Source: Hymenobacter sediminis
GTDB taxonomy: Bacteria; Bacteroidota; Bacteroidia; Cytophagales; Hymenobacteraceae
Length of the DNA stretch: 64,000 nt
Assembly (NCBI RefSeq): GCF_003231285.1
Contig: NZ_QKNS01000001.1
Coordinates: 1,364,001 to 1,428,000, forward strand
Direction: 5' to 3'
In this document: piece by piece, positions 8,901 through 17,830 of the stretch
Position numbering within the stretch: position 1 is the stretch's first letter
Layout: every line of letters starts with the position of its first letter
Program-made: the position numbers and the translations under genes
Notes under the pieces: model-generated
The model's input: only the letters and a program-made list of their open reading frames with translations
Database searches by the model: none
What the model was told of the DNA's origin: nothing

Positions 8901-9715
8901 CGACCCTCACGGGCCAAAACGAGATGCTAGCTTACGAGTCTGAAGATGAGATTGGGCTGTTGGTGCGCGAGTACAACCAGATGCTGCTGAAGCTAGAAGA
9001 AAGCAAGCAAGAGCTGGCTACCCAGGAAAAAGAAGCCGCGTGGCGCGAAATGGCCCGGCAGGTAGCCCATGAAATCAAAAACCCGCTTACACCCATGAAG
9101 TTGAGCCTGCAGTTTCTGCAGCGCGCCATCCAGGATAAGCGGCCCAACCTCGATGAGCTGATGAACAAGGTTTCGCAGACGCTCATCACTCAGATTGACG
9201 TGCTGACGGATATTGCTACCTCATTCAGCAACTTTACCAACCTGCCTGCCATGCGCCCTGAGCGCCTCGATGTGGCGCCGGTGCTGAGGCGGTGCGTAGG
9301 CTTGCACCAGGGCGGAGCCAGTGGGGCGGGCATCCGACTGGTGCTGCCCGACGATGCTGACGACGGCCGCTACGTGGTGTTTGCTGATGAAAGCCTGCTG
9401 GTCCGGACCTTCAATAACTTACTCATCAACGCCCTGCAGGCTATTCCGCCCGGCAGAAAGCCGGAGGTGGAAGCCCGGTTGGAGGCCCAGCCTGACAACC
9501 GTATCCGCATCTGCATTCAGGACAACGGTACCGGCATTCCGGTGGATGTACGCGACAAGGTGTTCGTGCCAAACTTTACGACCAAGGAAAAAGGCTCGGG
9601 CATTGGGCTGGCCGTAGCCCGGCGCGGCATTGAGAGTGCCGGGGGGCGCATCTGGTTTGAAACGGACGAAGACAAAGGCACGTCATTCTGCATTGAGCTG
9701 CCCTTGGCAGGGTAG
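5924..9715 (+). CDS. Large membrane sensor histidine kinase, NtrY-like
   Basis: Protein of up to 1263 residues. The C-terminal third is a classical kinase: last membrane helix and HAMP at about 940-1030, H-box VAHEIKNPLTPMKLSL with the phospho-accepting His near 1051, N-box FNNLLINALQAIP, G1 DNGTGIP and G2 GSGIGLAVARRGIESAGG. H-box and HAMP context resemble NtrY. The N-terminal two thirds hold a first helix near 30, a periplasmic part to about 215, then seven or so clustered helices (about 220-500), a second extracytoplasmic region and further helices near 740 and 790. No ATG fits: the frame opens with TTG 5924, inside a terminator T-run, and TTG 5975 is a better placed alternative. No response regulator lies in the window. 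Signal unknown. Confidence 0.85.
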   Translation: MFGIKVALFRFHHFYSPLKFFRFPPAWLLTLALLCFGAAYLSNLYSQNPEVVLRASATRLQELLMEAELAGERESTDVLQRLATRRVSFQSLTSHTTYPTFIFRGDQLAYWSDHSVRPDVEQVAQRYHERLLETRFGKFLVLRHTEGPYTVLTYIPLEIQYGISNRYLREGNGQGIFQGQNVRLIVEKGTSTRPRLVSNEGNYLFSIESLQADPITGKYLPLLLLLLGVGAYIGAWTYVARQQFAAGKAWAGALAVVMPLVGLRAVMLYFGLPFSFLEVRLFDPRVYAASWISPSLGDLLLNAGIFVVASYYVLLLFRRYGIMRFTQRVRHLPQRVLLGSVTVLTFYGLLELLFDFYTSSFSNSQLILDITQDIQVSIFKVLLVVAIVLHTGSYLVGFYLLSQLFTGIVRPSSRNAGLLLLLVSAVMFLSLGLVAGQVHATILGITLLFFFVLRLTGLKSAGVVLPYQVYLFIFLMLGVSSAVGSLALYEHFNRQLQINKQNLASNLLTDNDLQGEYLLVERGQEMAQDAVLQNMLASPFVNLDLIRQKVVKYYLRNYFDKYAVRVIVFNPAGRGVAVGGSLAQTREFLLENATPTDHPNIYLIRDGGGQFNSRRYVAFFSVPTPNQEVEEGPSTIVLELTLKKLTANSVVPELLVDQKFFQPRLGTELSYGGYQKQQLIYSEGDFDYVNRFPEGFFRDKRLYTTGVAVEGYHHLAVRANDRSGRMIVVTTATYSFSDWLANFSFLFLAHSFCWLLLMGTFLLARGQYRELLRTNFGTKIQLFLNFGILVPLIVVSVAIASQVTNSYKHDLLRTYQRRGQAVQENLLKNRDLLTDPGNRAYLVDLAENVAALTETDLNLYDAHGELLVSSQPLIFEASVLSSLMNPQAVSALTEDGQPRVLLTERAGTLSFNALYLPLRAGSVQAGRPGAVLGYVGIPFFDSEKDLDNKLTELVSTLLNIFTVMFILFLMLAFLASRILTQPLKIITEKLKHTTLTGQNEMLAYESEDEIGLLVREYNQMLLKLEESKQELATQEKEAAWREMARQVAHEIKNPLTPMKLSLQFLQRAIQDKRPNLDELMNKVSQTLITQIDVLTDIATSFSNFTNLPAMRPERLDVAPVLRRCVGLHQGGASGAGIRLVLPDDADDGRYVVFADESLLVRTFNNLLINALQAIPPGRKPEVEARLEAQPDNRIRICIQDNGTGIPVDVRDKVFVPNFTTKEKGSGIGLAVARRGIESAGGRIWFETDEDKGTSFCIELPLAG

Positions 9716-9799
9716 GGATTCAGGCTCGACAAGTGGCACGAATTCTGGGGCCTTTGGCGTTATGGTGGCCGTAGCTTTCCGGCCTCGTATTTTTACTGA

Positions 9800-12700
9800 A
9801 TGATCAGCAGCTCTACGCCTTTCCTTCTGCGCTTGTGCGGGCTGCTGATGGTGCTGTTCCTGAGCTGGAAAAGCCAAACAGCACAAGCCCAGCAGCGCCC
9901 CGAGATGCCACCCAGCACCCGCCGCTGCGTATGGGTGCGCTGGGCCCCGAACCGGGATACTCTGGTGTTTCGCCTTCGCGATTCGCTGACCATTGTTCCT
10001 ACCTCCGTTAGTGCGCCGGGTCACTCGTTGGCGTATGATGCCCGAACCGACCAGTACCAGCTGGTGCGGCCCAGCACGCGCTTCCCCGCGCCGGAGCCTG
10101 GCCGCCCTGATATTGTGCTGCCCGCCGGGGCCGATTCCGTGTTGGTGTGCTACCGGGTGCTGCCGGTACAGCTGGCTGCGGCGCGCTACCTGCGGCCCCA
10201 GCGCTTGATGGATAGCCTGGAGTTCTGGCGTCGCCCGTCCATGATAGGGGTAGAAGACTTCATGGTGAAAGAGCAGATTCTGAAAACGCCGGGCATCAAT
10301 AAAACCGGTAATCTTTCGCGGGGTGTTTCCTTCGGTAACGCGCAGAACGTCTTTGTCAACTCCTCGCTGAACCTGCAGCTGGAAGGCAAACTCACCGACC
10401 AAATTACCCTAACGGCGGCCATTTCGGACCAGAATGTGCCATTTCAGCCCGAGGGCAATACGCAGCAGCTCCAGGAGTTCGACCGAATTTATATCACCCT
10501 GACCCACCCCCGCTGGAACCTGACAGCCGGCGACGTGGTGCTGCGCAACAAGCCCGATTACTTTCTTCGCTTCTACAAGAACATCCAGGGCGGGGCGCTG
10601 GAAACCAACTTCGGGCAGTTGCCGGTTGGTGGCTTTGGCGGGGGTAGCGGGCCGGGCGTCAGCAACCCCCAGCTGTTTCAGTACCCCAACGCGGCCGGAA
10701 CCAGCACGGGTACCTTCGTGACGGTGCCGCCTACCGTGCCACCACCCGCTGGCTCGGGCGCCACTCAGAATGGCACTAACCTCTCACCCGGCAGCCCCAA
10801 CAATATTACCCCGAACGGGGTAGGGCCCAACGGTGTCAGTCAAACCGTCACCACGGCCACGGGCGGTCCGCGCCGAAGCGGGCTGCTTTCCTTTAAGCCG
10901 GGTGAAGCGTTTGCCACTACCTCCGTGGCGGCCGGGGTAGCCAAGGGCAAGTTTGCTAGCATCGATATTTCTCCGCTCGAAAACGTGCAGGGCCCTTACC
11001 GCCTGCGCGGGCTGAATGGAGAGCAGTTTATTATCATATTAGCTAACTCCGAGCGGGTATACTTAGATGGGCGCTTGCTGGTGCGGGGCTTCGATTTCGA
11101 CTACGTTATCGACTATAACCAGGCGGAGGTAACGTTTTCGCCGCGCCACCTGATTACCCGCAATTCCCGCATCAAGGTTGATTTCGAGTATTCCGATTTC
11201 AACTATTCCCGCTCCTTGCTGCAGGCCAGCCACTACCAGCAGCTGGGCCGCCTGCAGGTACACGCCAACTTCTACCGCGAAGCCGACAACCCCGACAACT
11301 CCCCGAATCTGAGCCTCAAGGATTCAGAGAAAAACGTACTGCGCTCCATCGGCGACAATGTAAGCCAGGCCGTTGTGTCGGGGGTAGATACTGTGGTGTA
11401 CGACCGGAAGCAGGTACAGTACCGGGAGGAAACTCAGCTTGACCCCGCCACGCAGCAGCAGGTAGCCGTGTACGTGTATCCGCCCCTGGATACTACCCAG
11501 GCCGTGTATAACGTGCGCTTTACCAACGTAGGGGCCGGGCAGGGCCGCTACAACCTGAGCACCACCCCTGAAGATGCCCTCGCCAACGGCCGCGTATATA
11601 AGTTTGTGGGCACTGGCCTGGGCTCCTACGAGCCCGTGCGGGTGCTGCCTACCCCCCTGCAAAAGCAACTCATGACGGTAGGCACCAGCTACCAGCTGGA
11701 TTCGACGGCTACAGTGTTTGTTGATTTGGCTGCGTCGGATTTGGATGTAAACCGGTTTTCGCCGGAGTCGGCGCAGGGGCGGGCCATGCGCGTGGGCTAC
11801 GTGGTACAGGATCGGCCCGTGCGCCTACCTGGTCTGCAGGGCTATAAGCTGCGCAGCACCCTCGACTACGAATACACCAGCCGCCGTTTCGCCCCTATCG
11901 ACCGGTACCGGGATATTGAGTTTGACCGCAACTGGAGTACCTCGAACACGCTCATCACCAACAACCAGCAGCCGCGCGAAGACAACATCCTCAACGCTTC
12001 AGTGGGGGTAGTAAAAGATGCAGACAATGCCATTGGGTACCGCCTGAGCCGGCGCTACCGGGCCGGAGAAGTAAGCGGAGTGCAGCACTGGATTGATGTA
12101 GCCCGGCAGGTAGGGCCAGTGCAGGTGCGAGGCAACCTGTTTGTGCTGAACGCCGAGGCTGGCCGGCGCCAGTCGCGGTGGGCGCGGGGCGAGGCAACGG
12201 CCCGTTACGTGACGGGGCCAGTGGTGCCCGGCTACGCCTACCGCTTCGATAAAAACCGGGTAGCCAAGGCGAACGGTGACTCCCTAACGTCGGCTAATTA
12301 CTTCGATGAGCACGCCCTGTTCCTGCAAAGCCGCGACTCTGCCCGCACCCGCTTCCGCCTCGACTACAGCTACCGCCGCGACCAAACCCCGAACCTAGAG
12401 CAAACCAAGCTGCAGGAGCGGGGCCGCGCTCAAACTTGGCAGGGCACCCTTACTTCCCGCCTCGGCGCCACGCAAGACCTAGCTATTCTGGCTACTTACC
12501 GCGACCTAGCCGCCCGCGACTCAGCCCGGCAGCGCACCGTGCTGGGGAAGCTCGACTGGAATGCCAGCTTCTTTGATAACCTGTTGCGCTCTGAGCTCAG
12601 TTACGCCGTGGCTACCGGGCGGGAGCTGAAGCGCGACTACACCTTCCTGCCGGTGCCCAACGGCCAAGGCACTCACTACTACGGCGGCGACGCCAACAAC

Positions 12701-13651
12701 AACAACCGCCAGGATAAGGACGAGTTTTTCGAGGCCCAGACCTCGGACGCTCAGTATCGCACCCACATCAAAGTCTTTCTGCCCACCGACGACTATATTC
12801 CAGCTTTCACCAACCGCTTCAGCTACCGGCTTACCACCAACGCCCCGCGCGGGTGGCGCGAACTGCCGGGACTGCGCGGCTTTATCGGACGCTTTTCGGC
12901 CCTGAGCACGGTAACACTTGACCGCCGCACCACCGAGAACACACTGTCGTCGCGGCTGAACCCCTTTGCTTTCCAGACGGCTGATTCCTTGCTACTGAGC
13001 CTGAATAAGCTGCTGCGCAATACGCTCTACTTCAACCGGTCTAATCCCATCTTTGGGGCCGAGTTTACGGTGCAACAAACCCAGCAGAAAGTACTGCTGA
13101 CTCAGGGCTCTGACACGCGCAACCTGGCCAGCCAAAGCGTGCTGCTGCGCCGGACGCTGGCCCAGTCATTCACGGGCCGCTTCACGGCTACCCGCAGTAT
13201 CCGCGAGAATCTTTCGAATTACCTGGTAACGCGTAATTTCCGGGTACTGCAGTATGAGCTGGCCCCCGAGATTAGCTATCAGCCCACCAACGTGCTGCGC
13301 CTCACCGGTACCTACCTGCGCACTACCAAGCAAAACACCGCTGGTCCCGACGAGGATGCGGAAGGCTCTTTCGATGAGTTAGGGGTAGAAACCCGCATCA
13401 GCCAAGTGGGCAAGCGCACTCTATCGGCTACTACCCGCTACGTGCGCGTCACTTTCGAGGGCGACCAGGGCTCTTTGGTCGGGCTGGAAATCCTAAATGC
13501 CCTGCGCCCCGGCAGCAACTTCACCTGGAACCTGAACCTGGAGCAGCGCCTCAGCAACGGCCTCAACGTAACGTTGGCCTACGACGGCCGCAAAGCCAAC
13601 GGCCTCAACGCCGTGCATACCGGCCGCATGCAGGTATCGGTGCTGTTTTAG
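9800..13651 (+). CDS. Large predicted outer-membrane beta-barrel protein, function unknown
   Basis: A 1283-residue protein with a signal peptide (cleavage near AQAQQ, residue 31). The body is rich in alternating hydrophobic strands and Tyr/Arg/Asn, with many short TxxxxYxRR-like strands up to the last residues HTGRMQVSVLF, which end in an aromatic residue as outer-membrane barrels do. Residues about 275-355 form a Gly/Pro/Thr/Asn-rich low-complexity insert. Near residue 240 is GDVVLRNKPDYFLRFYKN, which looks like a family signature I cannot name. The gene starts 84 nt after the sensor kinase on the same strand, and no terminator separates them. An outer-membrane location is inferred; the role is unknown. 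Confidence 0.7.
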   Translation: MISSSTPFLLRLCGLLMVLFLSWKSQTAQAQQRPEMPPSTRRCVWVRWAPNRDTLVFRLRDSLTIVPTSVSAPGHSLAYDARTDQYQLVRPSTRFPAPEPGRPDIVLPAGADSVLVCYRVLPVQLAAARYLRPQRLMDSLEFWRRPSMIGVEDFMVKEQILKTPGINKTGNLSRGVSFGNAQNVFVNSSLNLQLEGKLTDQITLTAAISDQNVPFQPEGNTQQLQEFDRIYITLTHPRWNLTAGDVVLRNKPDYFLRFYKNIQGGALETNFGQLPVGGFGGGSGPGVSNPQLFQYPNAAGTSTGTFVTVPPTVPPPAGSGATQNGTNLSPGSPNNITPNGVGPNGVSQTVTTATGGPRRSGLLSFKPGEAFATTSVAAGVAKGKFASIDISPLENVQGPYRLRGLNGEQFIIILANSERVYLDGRLLVRGFDFDYVIDYNQAEVTFSPRHLITRNSRIKVDFEYSDFNYSRSLLQASHYQQLGRLQVHANFYREADNPDNSPNLSLKDSEKNVLRSIGDNVSQAVVSGVDTVVYDRKQVQYREETQLDPATQQQVAVYVYPPLDTTQAVYNVRFTNVGAGQGRYNLSTTPEDALANGRVYKFVGTGLGSYEPVRVLPTPLQKQLMTVGTSYQLDSTATVFVDLAASDLDVNRFSPESAQGRAMRVGYVVQDRPVRLPGLQGYKLRSTLDYEYTSRRFAPIDRYRDIEFDRNWSTSNTLITNNQQPREDNILNASVGVVKDADNAIGYRLSRRYRAGEVSGVQHWIDVARQVGPVQVRGNLFVLNAEAGRRQSRWARGEATARYVTGPVVPGYAYRFDKNRVAKANGDSLTSANYFDEHALFLQSRDSARTRFRLDYSYRRDQTPNLEQTKLQERGRAQTWQGTLTSRLGATQDLAILATYRDLAARDSARQRTVLGKLDWNASFFDNLLRSELSYAVATGRELKRDYTFLPVPNGQGTHYYGGDANNNNRQDKDEFFEAQTSDAQYRTHIKVFLPTDDYIPAFTNRFSYRLTTNAPRGWRELPGLRGFIGRFSALSTVTLDRRTTENTLSSRLNPFAFQTADSLLLSLNKLLRNTLYFNRSNPIFGAEFTVQQTQQKVLLTQGSDTRNLASQSVLLRRTLAQSFTGRFTATRSIRENLSNYLVTRNFRVLQYELAPEISYQPTNVLRLTGTYLRTTKQNTAGPDEDAEGSFDELGVETRISQVGKRTLSATTRYVRVTFEGDQGSLVGLEILNALRPGSNFTWNLNLEQRLSNGLNVTLAYDGRKANGLNAVHTGRMQVSVLF

Positions 13652-13690
13652 TGAGGCGCAAGTAGGATATGCACAGCGTTGAGATCAGTT

Positions 13691-15448
13691 TTAAAACTTG
13701 TCAGGTTGAGAAGTAGGCTTCAGTAGTACTTGTTGACCTATTACCTGCTCGGTGAACCCGTAAGGTTGCAGCAATTCTCTCAAGTAGAAACGGATAGGCT
13801 GGTGAGCATAACTAGAGTCAATAACAAACGCTGCCGGCCGATACTGTCGCAGGAAATTCTCTATTTGCTGATTTGTTAACTGTGGAGTGTCATGTATAGC
13901 CGCCGAATCAGTTTGAATTTTGAGGAGAGCATGCAAGACTGGTTGCTGCTCAAAAGAGGCAAATAACGCTGGTGAAACCCGCGACAGATAGCCGCCCGGT
14001 AGTTTCTTGCGGTGACGGGTTTGGTAATACAACTGCTCAGTTGACATTTCCCCCGTGTGAGTGTTACCATCCATAACGCCCATTGGAATAGGAATGAGAG
14101 TGGTACCTGGTAGAGCCGCGATTTGGCCATAAAGTGCCGGAATGTCGGTGGCGGCAGTCTGTTGGTAAGATTTGGGCCAGAATTCAAACACAATGGCTAC
14201 CCCTAGCAATAGAGTGAACACATGCCTTGAGGCTGGTTTTGCTTGCTGCCAGGCGGCTTCCAGCGCACTAAAAGAGATGATGGGTAGCAAGAGCCCAACC
14301 ATCATAATCCACCGGGTAGGACAGCGGATGTTGTTAAAAAACGGAATAAAATGCAGAATAGAGGTAGGTAGGTTTAGGTAGTTGTGTCCGTGGATGCGGA
14401 AGGTGGGTACAGTAAATAGCAGAAACAAAACAACCACCCAAATCAGCGGACGTCCCGCCGCATCCTGTGCTCGCAATGAGCGGAGGCGGTAGGACCATAT
14501 CCATAGGAATAGCGTTAAAGCAGGCAGCGTATAACCAATGAAAACCGTGTTTTCTATGGAGCCAGGCATATTGAATATGCTTGGATCATGGTAGAGACGG
14601 TCAGCCCAATCGAAGTAGAGCCAGCGGCTGGTGGCAGGAGGCATCAGGTAAGCTAACAGGTCACCGCCCCACCAACTGCCAGTTTCGTGTAGCCCAGCTA
14701 AGCGCATCAGCCGAATAATAATATGGCTAATGATCAGCAGCACTGCCAAGCCGGCCCACGTTCGCCAGTGGCGCCAGTTTAATCGTCCAATTCGAAGCCA
14801 GTACCAGCTTGCGTAGAGCAGAGAGAAATAAATAAGACTAAATAGGGCGTAGTAGTCGCTCAGCAGAGTAATAAAAGCCAGCGCTATACACCATGCTATA
14901 GCTTTTTTGCTTTTAATCTTGGGTAGAAACTGACCTTCTTGAAACTCGAATGCCCGCAGAAAAGCTAGGACATAAAAAGGCACGGTAGCGGTGAGCACTA
15001 AATTGTAATGCTCTGGAAGCCGTTGAAGCTTGTAAGGTGAGTACGCGAAAATAAAGCCAGCTAACAGCTGCAACGCCGGATTACTAATCCAACGCTTCGC
15101 TAATTGATAAGCCCCCAAACCTGAGAGGGCAAAGCTGGCGAGTAGAGCAAGGTTAATTGCCAATACTTCGTCACCCAGCATCACTGCTATAGCTCCCACA
15201 ATTGGAATGTAGGCATGCATGATGAGTGAGGAGCCAGTGGGGTAAAACATCCAATCAGTAACGAATGGATTGACCCCAGCTATTACTGCTTCCCGAAAGT
15301 GCCAGACATTCCAGTAAAACTGGTAAGTGTCATGCCCCGGCACAGCCAAAAAAGAAGTAGAAAAATTGGCCGCGAGCGGCCATGTAAAAACAAAAAAGAC
15401 GAAACTGTAGATTAGAAAAGGAATTCCTAACCGGTAAACATGCTTCAT
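13691..15448 (-). CDS. Multi-pass membrane protein, GT-C glycosyltransferase-like
   Basis: A 585-residue integral membrane protein with about ten to twelve helices and a soluble C-terminal part of about 150 residues. The first extracytoplasmic loop has GHDTYQFYWNVWHF followed by NPFVTDWMFYPTG, the acidic loop-1 arrangement seen in polyprenyl-phosphate-sugar dependent GT-C enzymes. The substrate is unknown. The gene is visibly more AT-rich than its neighbours, codon use differs, and it stands alone between convergent and codirectional genes, which suggests more recent acquisition. It converges on the outer-membrane gene with only 39 nt between the stops. Confidence 0.65.
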   Translation of the reverse strand: MKHVYRLGIPFLIYSFVFFVFTWPLAANFSTSFLAVPGHDTYQFYWNVWHFREAVIAGVNPFVTDWMFYPTGSSLIMHAYIPIVGAIAVMLGDEVLAINLALLASFALSGLGAYQLAKRWISNPALQLLAGFIFAYSPYKLQRLPEHYNLVLTATVPFYVLAFLRAFEFQEGQFLPKIKSKKAIAWCIALAFITLLSDYYALFSLIYFSLLYASWYWLRIGRLNWRHWRTWAGLAVLLIISHIIIRLMRLAGLHETGSWWGGDLLAYLMPPATSRWLYFDWADRLYHDPSIFNMPGSIENTVFIGYTLPALTLFLWIWSYRLRSLRAQDAAGRPLIWVVVLFLLFTVPTFRIHGHNYLNLPTSILHFIPFFNNIRCPTRWIMMVGLLLPIISFSALEAAWQQAKPASRHVFTLLLGVAIVFEFWPKSYQQTAATDIPALYGQIAALPGTTLIPIPMGVMDGNTHTGEMSTEQLYYQTRHRKKLPGGYLSRVSPALFASFEQQPVLHALLKIQTDSAAIHDTPQLTNQQIENFLRQYRPAAFVIDSSYAHQPIRFYLRELLQPYGFTEQVIGQQVLLKPTSQPDKF

Positions 15449-15493
15449 AAACAGTAAAGGTGAAACAGCAAGCTGTCAGCTAAGTCAAAATTA

Positions 15494-17611
15494 CTACTTC
15501 GCCTCTACAAGGCGCCGGATAGCTTGCACCACGGCCAGTTCGGTTTGGCCGGCCGGGGCTTTGGCGGCATCGAGCTGCTTGAGGGCATTGGCTTGCCAGG
15601 CGGGGGTAGGGGCCTGGCCTTTCTCTAGCAGCCGGAGGCGTTCCAGGCCCAAGGTGGCCACAGCTTTCAGTTGGGTAGAAAGGGGGGCGTATTCCTGGAG
15701 GCTGGGATTTTGCTTGAGAATGGGTTGCACCAGCGCATCATTAGCCTGCCAGTATTCTAGCTCATTGGTGAGGTAAGCCACCAGCGCCTTGCCCGGTTGG
15801 CCCTGAAGGCCAGCGGCACCCTGGCCCTGCGCGGTGCGGCGGTAAGCCAGCAAGCCATCCACGGCCACGCTAAATTCCCGCGCCTCTTCCGACTCAGCCG
15901 GGGCAGCATCTACCAGGCGGTTGAGTGGGGTTTGAGTAGTGTACTTGAAGCCCTGGAAGTGACGCTTGTATTCTTCTACGGGTTCCAACATGTTAGCTAG
16001 CGTACGCAACGGGGCAACTGCTGTCTGTCGGCCGCCGGCCAGTTGAGTTAGGAGCTGCTCTGGTGCAGAGCGATGGCGCAGGCCTAGCGTTTCCAGCTGC
16101 TTGCTGACCAAGGCCAGACGGCGGTACATGTCGGGCACGTCGCGAACGGTGCTGGCGCTCCAGAGGCGCTCGGCTACGGCGGCGGCGCGGGGCCAGATGC
16201 GCGAGTCCACGATGAGGGAATCGGCAAACTCGCTCCACATAGTAGCTTCTCCACCCAGAATTAGTTTCTGTTGCTCCGGGGTTAGGGGCGCATCCTGGGG
16301 TAGGGGGTCGGAGGCGTAGTGCGAGGCAGCGGTAAGGTTGAGGTCGATGTAGTAGCCGTTGGACAACAGGGTAGCATGGCCGGCCTTGGCCGCATCGTAG
16401 AGACCTTTTTTGCCGCGCCAGCTCTGGATAACGGCATCCTTGGGCAAATCAGGACCTAGAATCTCGTCCCAGCCAACCATCTTCTTCTGATAGCGCGTCA
16501 GCATCTGCAGCACCCGACGGCTAAAGTAGGTTTGCAGCGCGTGCTTATCGGGCTGGCCCTTGGCATCTACGAAACCCTTCTGCTTCATGAACGCCACAAT
16601 GCGCGGGTTACGCTTCCACTGACGGCCATCGTTTTCATCACCGCCAATGTGAAAATAGGGGTCCGGAAACAGGCGCGTCATTTCGCTGAGCAACGAATCA
16701 ATCAGCGAGTAGGTGGTTTCCTTGGTGGGGTCCATGGCGATGTTGAGTACGCCCCACTTGCGCGCTACACCATAAACGGAGTCATTGGAGGCCAGGCGGG
16801 GGTAGGCAGCCAGCCAGGCGGTGGCATGGCCAGGCATATCTAATTCCGGTATAACCCTAATGCCCCGCTGGGCCGCGTAGCGAATTACTTCGCGCACCTG
16901 CTGCTGGGTGTAGAACTGGCCTTCGCCCCCAACAGTGTGCAGGCGCGGGAATAGCTTGCTTTCTACACGGAAGCCCTGGTCGTCGGCGAGGTGCCAGTGC
17001 ATAACGTTGAACTTGGTAGCCCACATGCCATCCAGGTTGCGCTTTATCACCGATACGGGCATGAAGTGCCGGGCTGGGTCTAGTAGCAGCCCGCGCCACG
17101 GAAAGCGGGGGGCATCGGCTACGTCAACTTCCGGCAGCCAAACCGTCTTTTTCTCCGTGGTAGCTAGCTGGCGCAGCGTTGCCAGTCCGCGCAGAATGCC
17201 CAAGTGGGTGGGTGCATTCAGGGCCACGCCCATGGGCGTCACGCGCAGGGTGTACGACTCATCCTCGCCCAGCATTAGCAAATTTCCCGGCCGGCCATAC
17301 TGCAGCACGATGCTGGCCGTGGGCATGGGCGAAGTTTGCTTGCGTGAGGGGCCTACCCCCGTCCGGCCGGGCAACAGGGCTGGCAGTACCAACCGCTCTA
17401 CCGCCTGCGCCACCGCTGAATCGGCTGCCTGGCTGGCCGCGGTTTGGGTGGGCGTAAACACCTGCCACGACAGATCAGGCTTGACGGTGAAGCGGCTTTG
17501 GCCCCAGGTTGTTTGGGTAGGTACGGGCAGCAGGGTGCGGGTGTCAGGCGTCTGGGCAGAGAGTGTGCCGGCCAACGCCAGCAACACAAGAAACAGGAAG
17601 GAGCGCATCAT
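15494..17611 (-). CDS. Beta-N-acetylhexosaminidase, glycoside hydrolase family 20
   Basis: Secreted or periplasmic GH20 enzyme of 705 residues that removes terminal N-acetylglucosamine or N-acetylgalactosamine from glycans such as chitin oligomers. The signal peptide SFLFLVLLALAGTLSAQ is followed by the N-terminal GH20b domain (about 30-145) and the TIM barrel starting PRFPWRGLLLDPARHF. The catalytic Asp-Glu pair is in FHIGGDENDGRQW. WHLADDQGFRVESKLFP and a later VGWDEILG support the family. The frame extends upstream, but ATG 17611 (or ATG 17608) gives the signal peptide at the N-terminus. No polysaccharide-utilisation partner (SusC/SusD) is present. Confidence 0.93.
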   Translation of the reverse strand: MMRSFLFLVLLALAGTLSAQTPDTRTLLPVPTQTTWGQSRFTVKPDLSWQVFTPTQTAASQAADSAVAQAVERLVLPALLPGRTGVGPSRKQTSPMPTASIVLQYGRPGNLLMLGEDESYTLRVTPMGVALNAPTHLGILRGLATLRQLATTEKKTVWLPEVDVADAPRFPWRGLLLDPARHFMPVSVIKRNLDGMWATKFNVMHWHLADDQGFRVESKLFPRLHTVGGEGQFYTQQQVREVIRYAAQRGIRVIPELDMPGHATAWLAAYPRLASNDSVYGVARKWGVLNIAMDPTKETTYSLIDSLLSEMTRLFPDPYFHIGGDENDGRQWKRNPRIVAFMKQKGFVDAKGQPDKHALQTYFSRRVLQMLTRYQKKMVGWDEILGPDLPKDAVIQSWRGKKGLYDAAKAGHATLLSNGYYIDLNLTAASHYASDPLPQDAPLTPEQQKLILGGEATMWSEFADSLIVDSRIWPRAAAVAERLWSASTVRDVPDMYRRLALVSKQLETLGLRHRSAPEQLLTQLAGGRQTAVAPLRTLANMLEPVEEYKRHFQGFKYTTQTPLNRLVDAAPAESEEAREFSVAVDGLLAYRRTAQGQGAAGLQGQPGKALVAYLTNELEYWQANDALVQPILKQNPSLQEYAPLSTQLKAVATLGLERLRLLEKGQAPTPAWQANALKQLDAAKAPAGQTELAVVQAIRRLVEAK

Positions 17612-17732
17612 TGGGAATGAAGTAGGCAGAGAAGCGAAGGTAGCAAGCCCCGCGCCAGAAGTGCATGGTTGGGCTGCCGCGCAAGGTGGTACACCAGCCA
17701 ATCAGGCCAGTTGCTACCCCCTCAAAACGCGT

Positions 17733-17764
17733 AAACCCCTGCTATTGGAGAGTAGCAGGGGTTT
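17733..17764 (-). terminator. Terminator downstream of the DUF58 gene
   Basis: A 12-bp perfect inverted repeat AAACCCCTGCTA (17733-17744) against TAGCAGGGGTTT (17753-17764). It lies between the DUF58 stop and the GH20 start, both on the minus strand, and would end the MoxR/NADAR/DUF58 transcript. The T-run is weak. The rest of the 219-nt gap holds nothing else I recognise. Confidence 0.65.
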
Positions 17765-17830
17765 GAATCTGTCAGGTATCAGGAATGGAAAGATGCCGCC
17801 GATGGGCTTCTCTGTCGCAACCAGCGGCGC

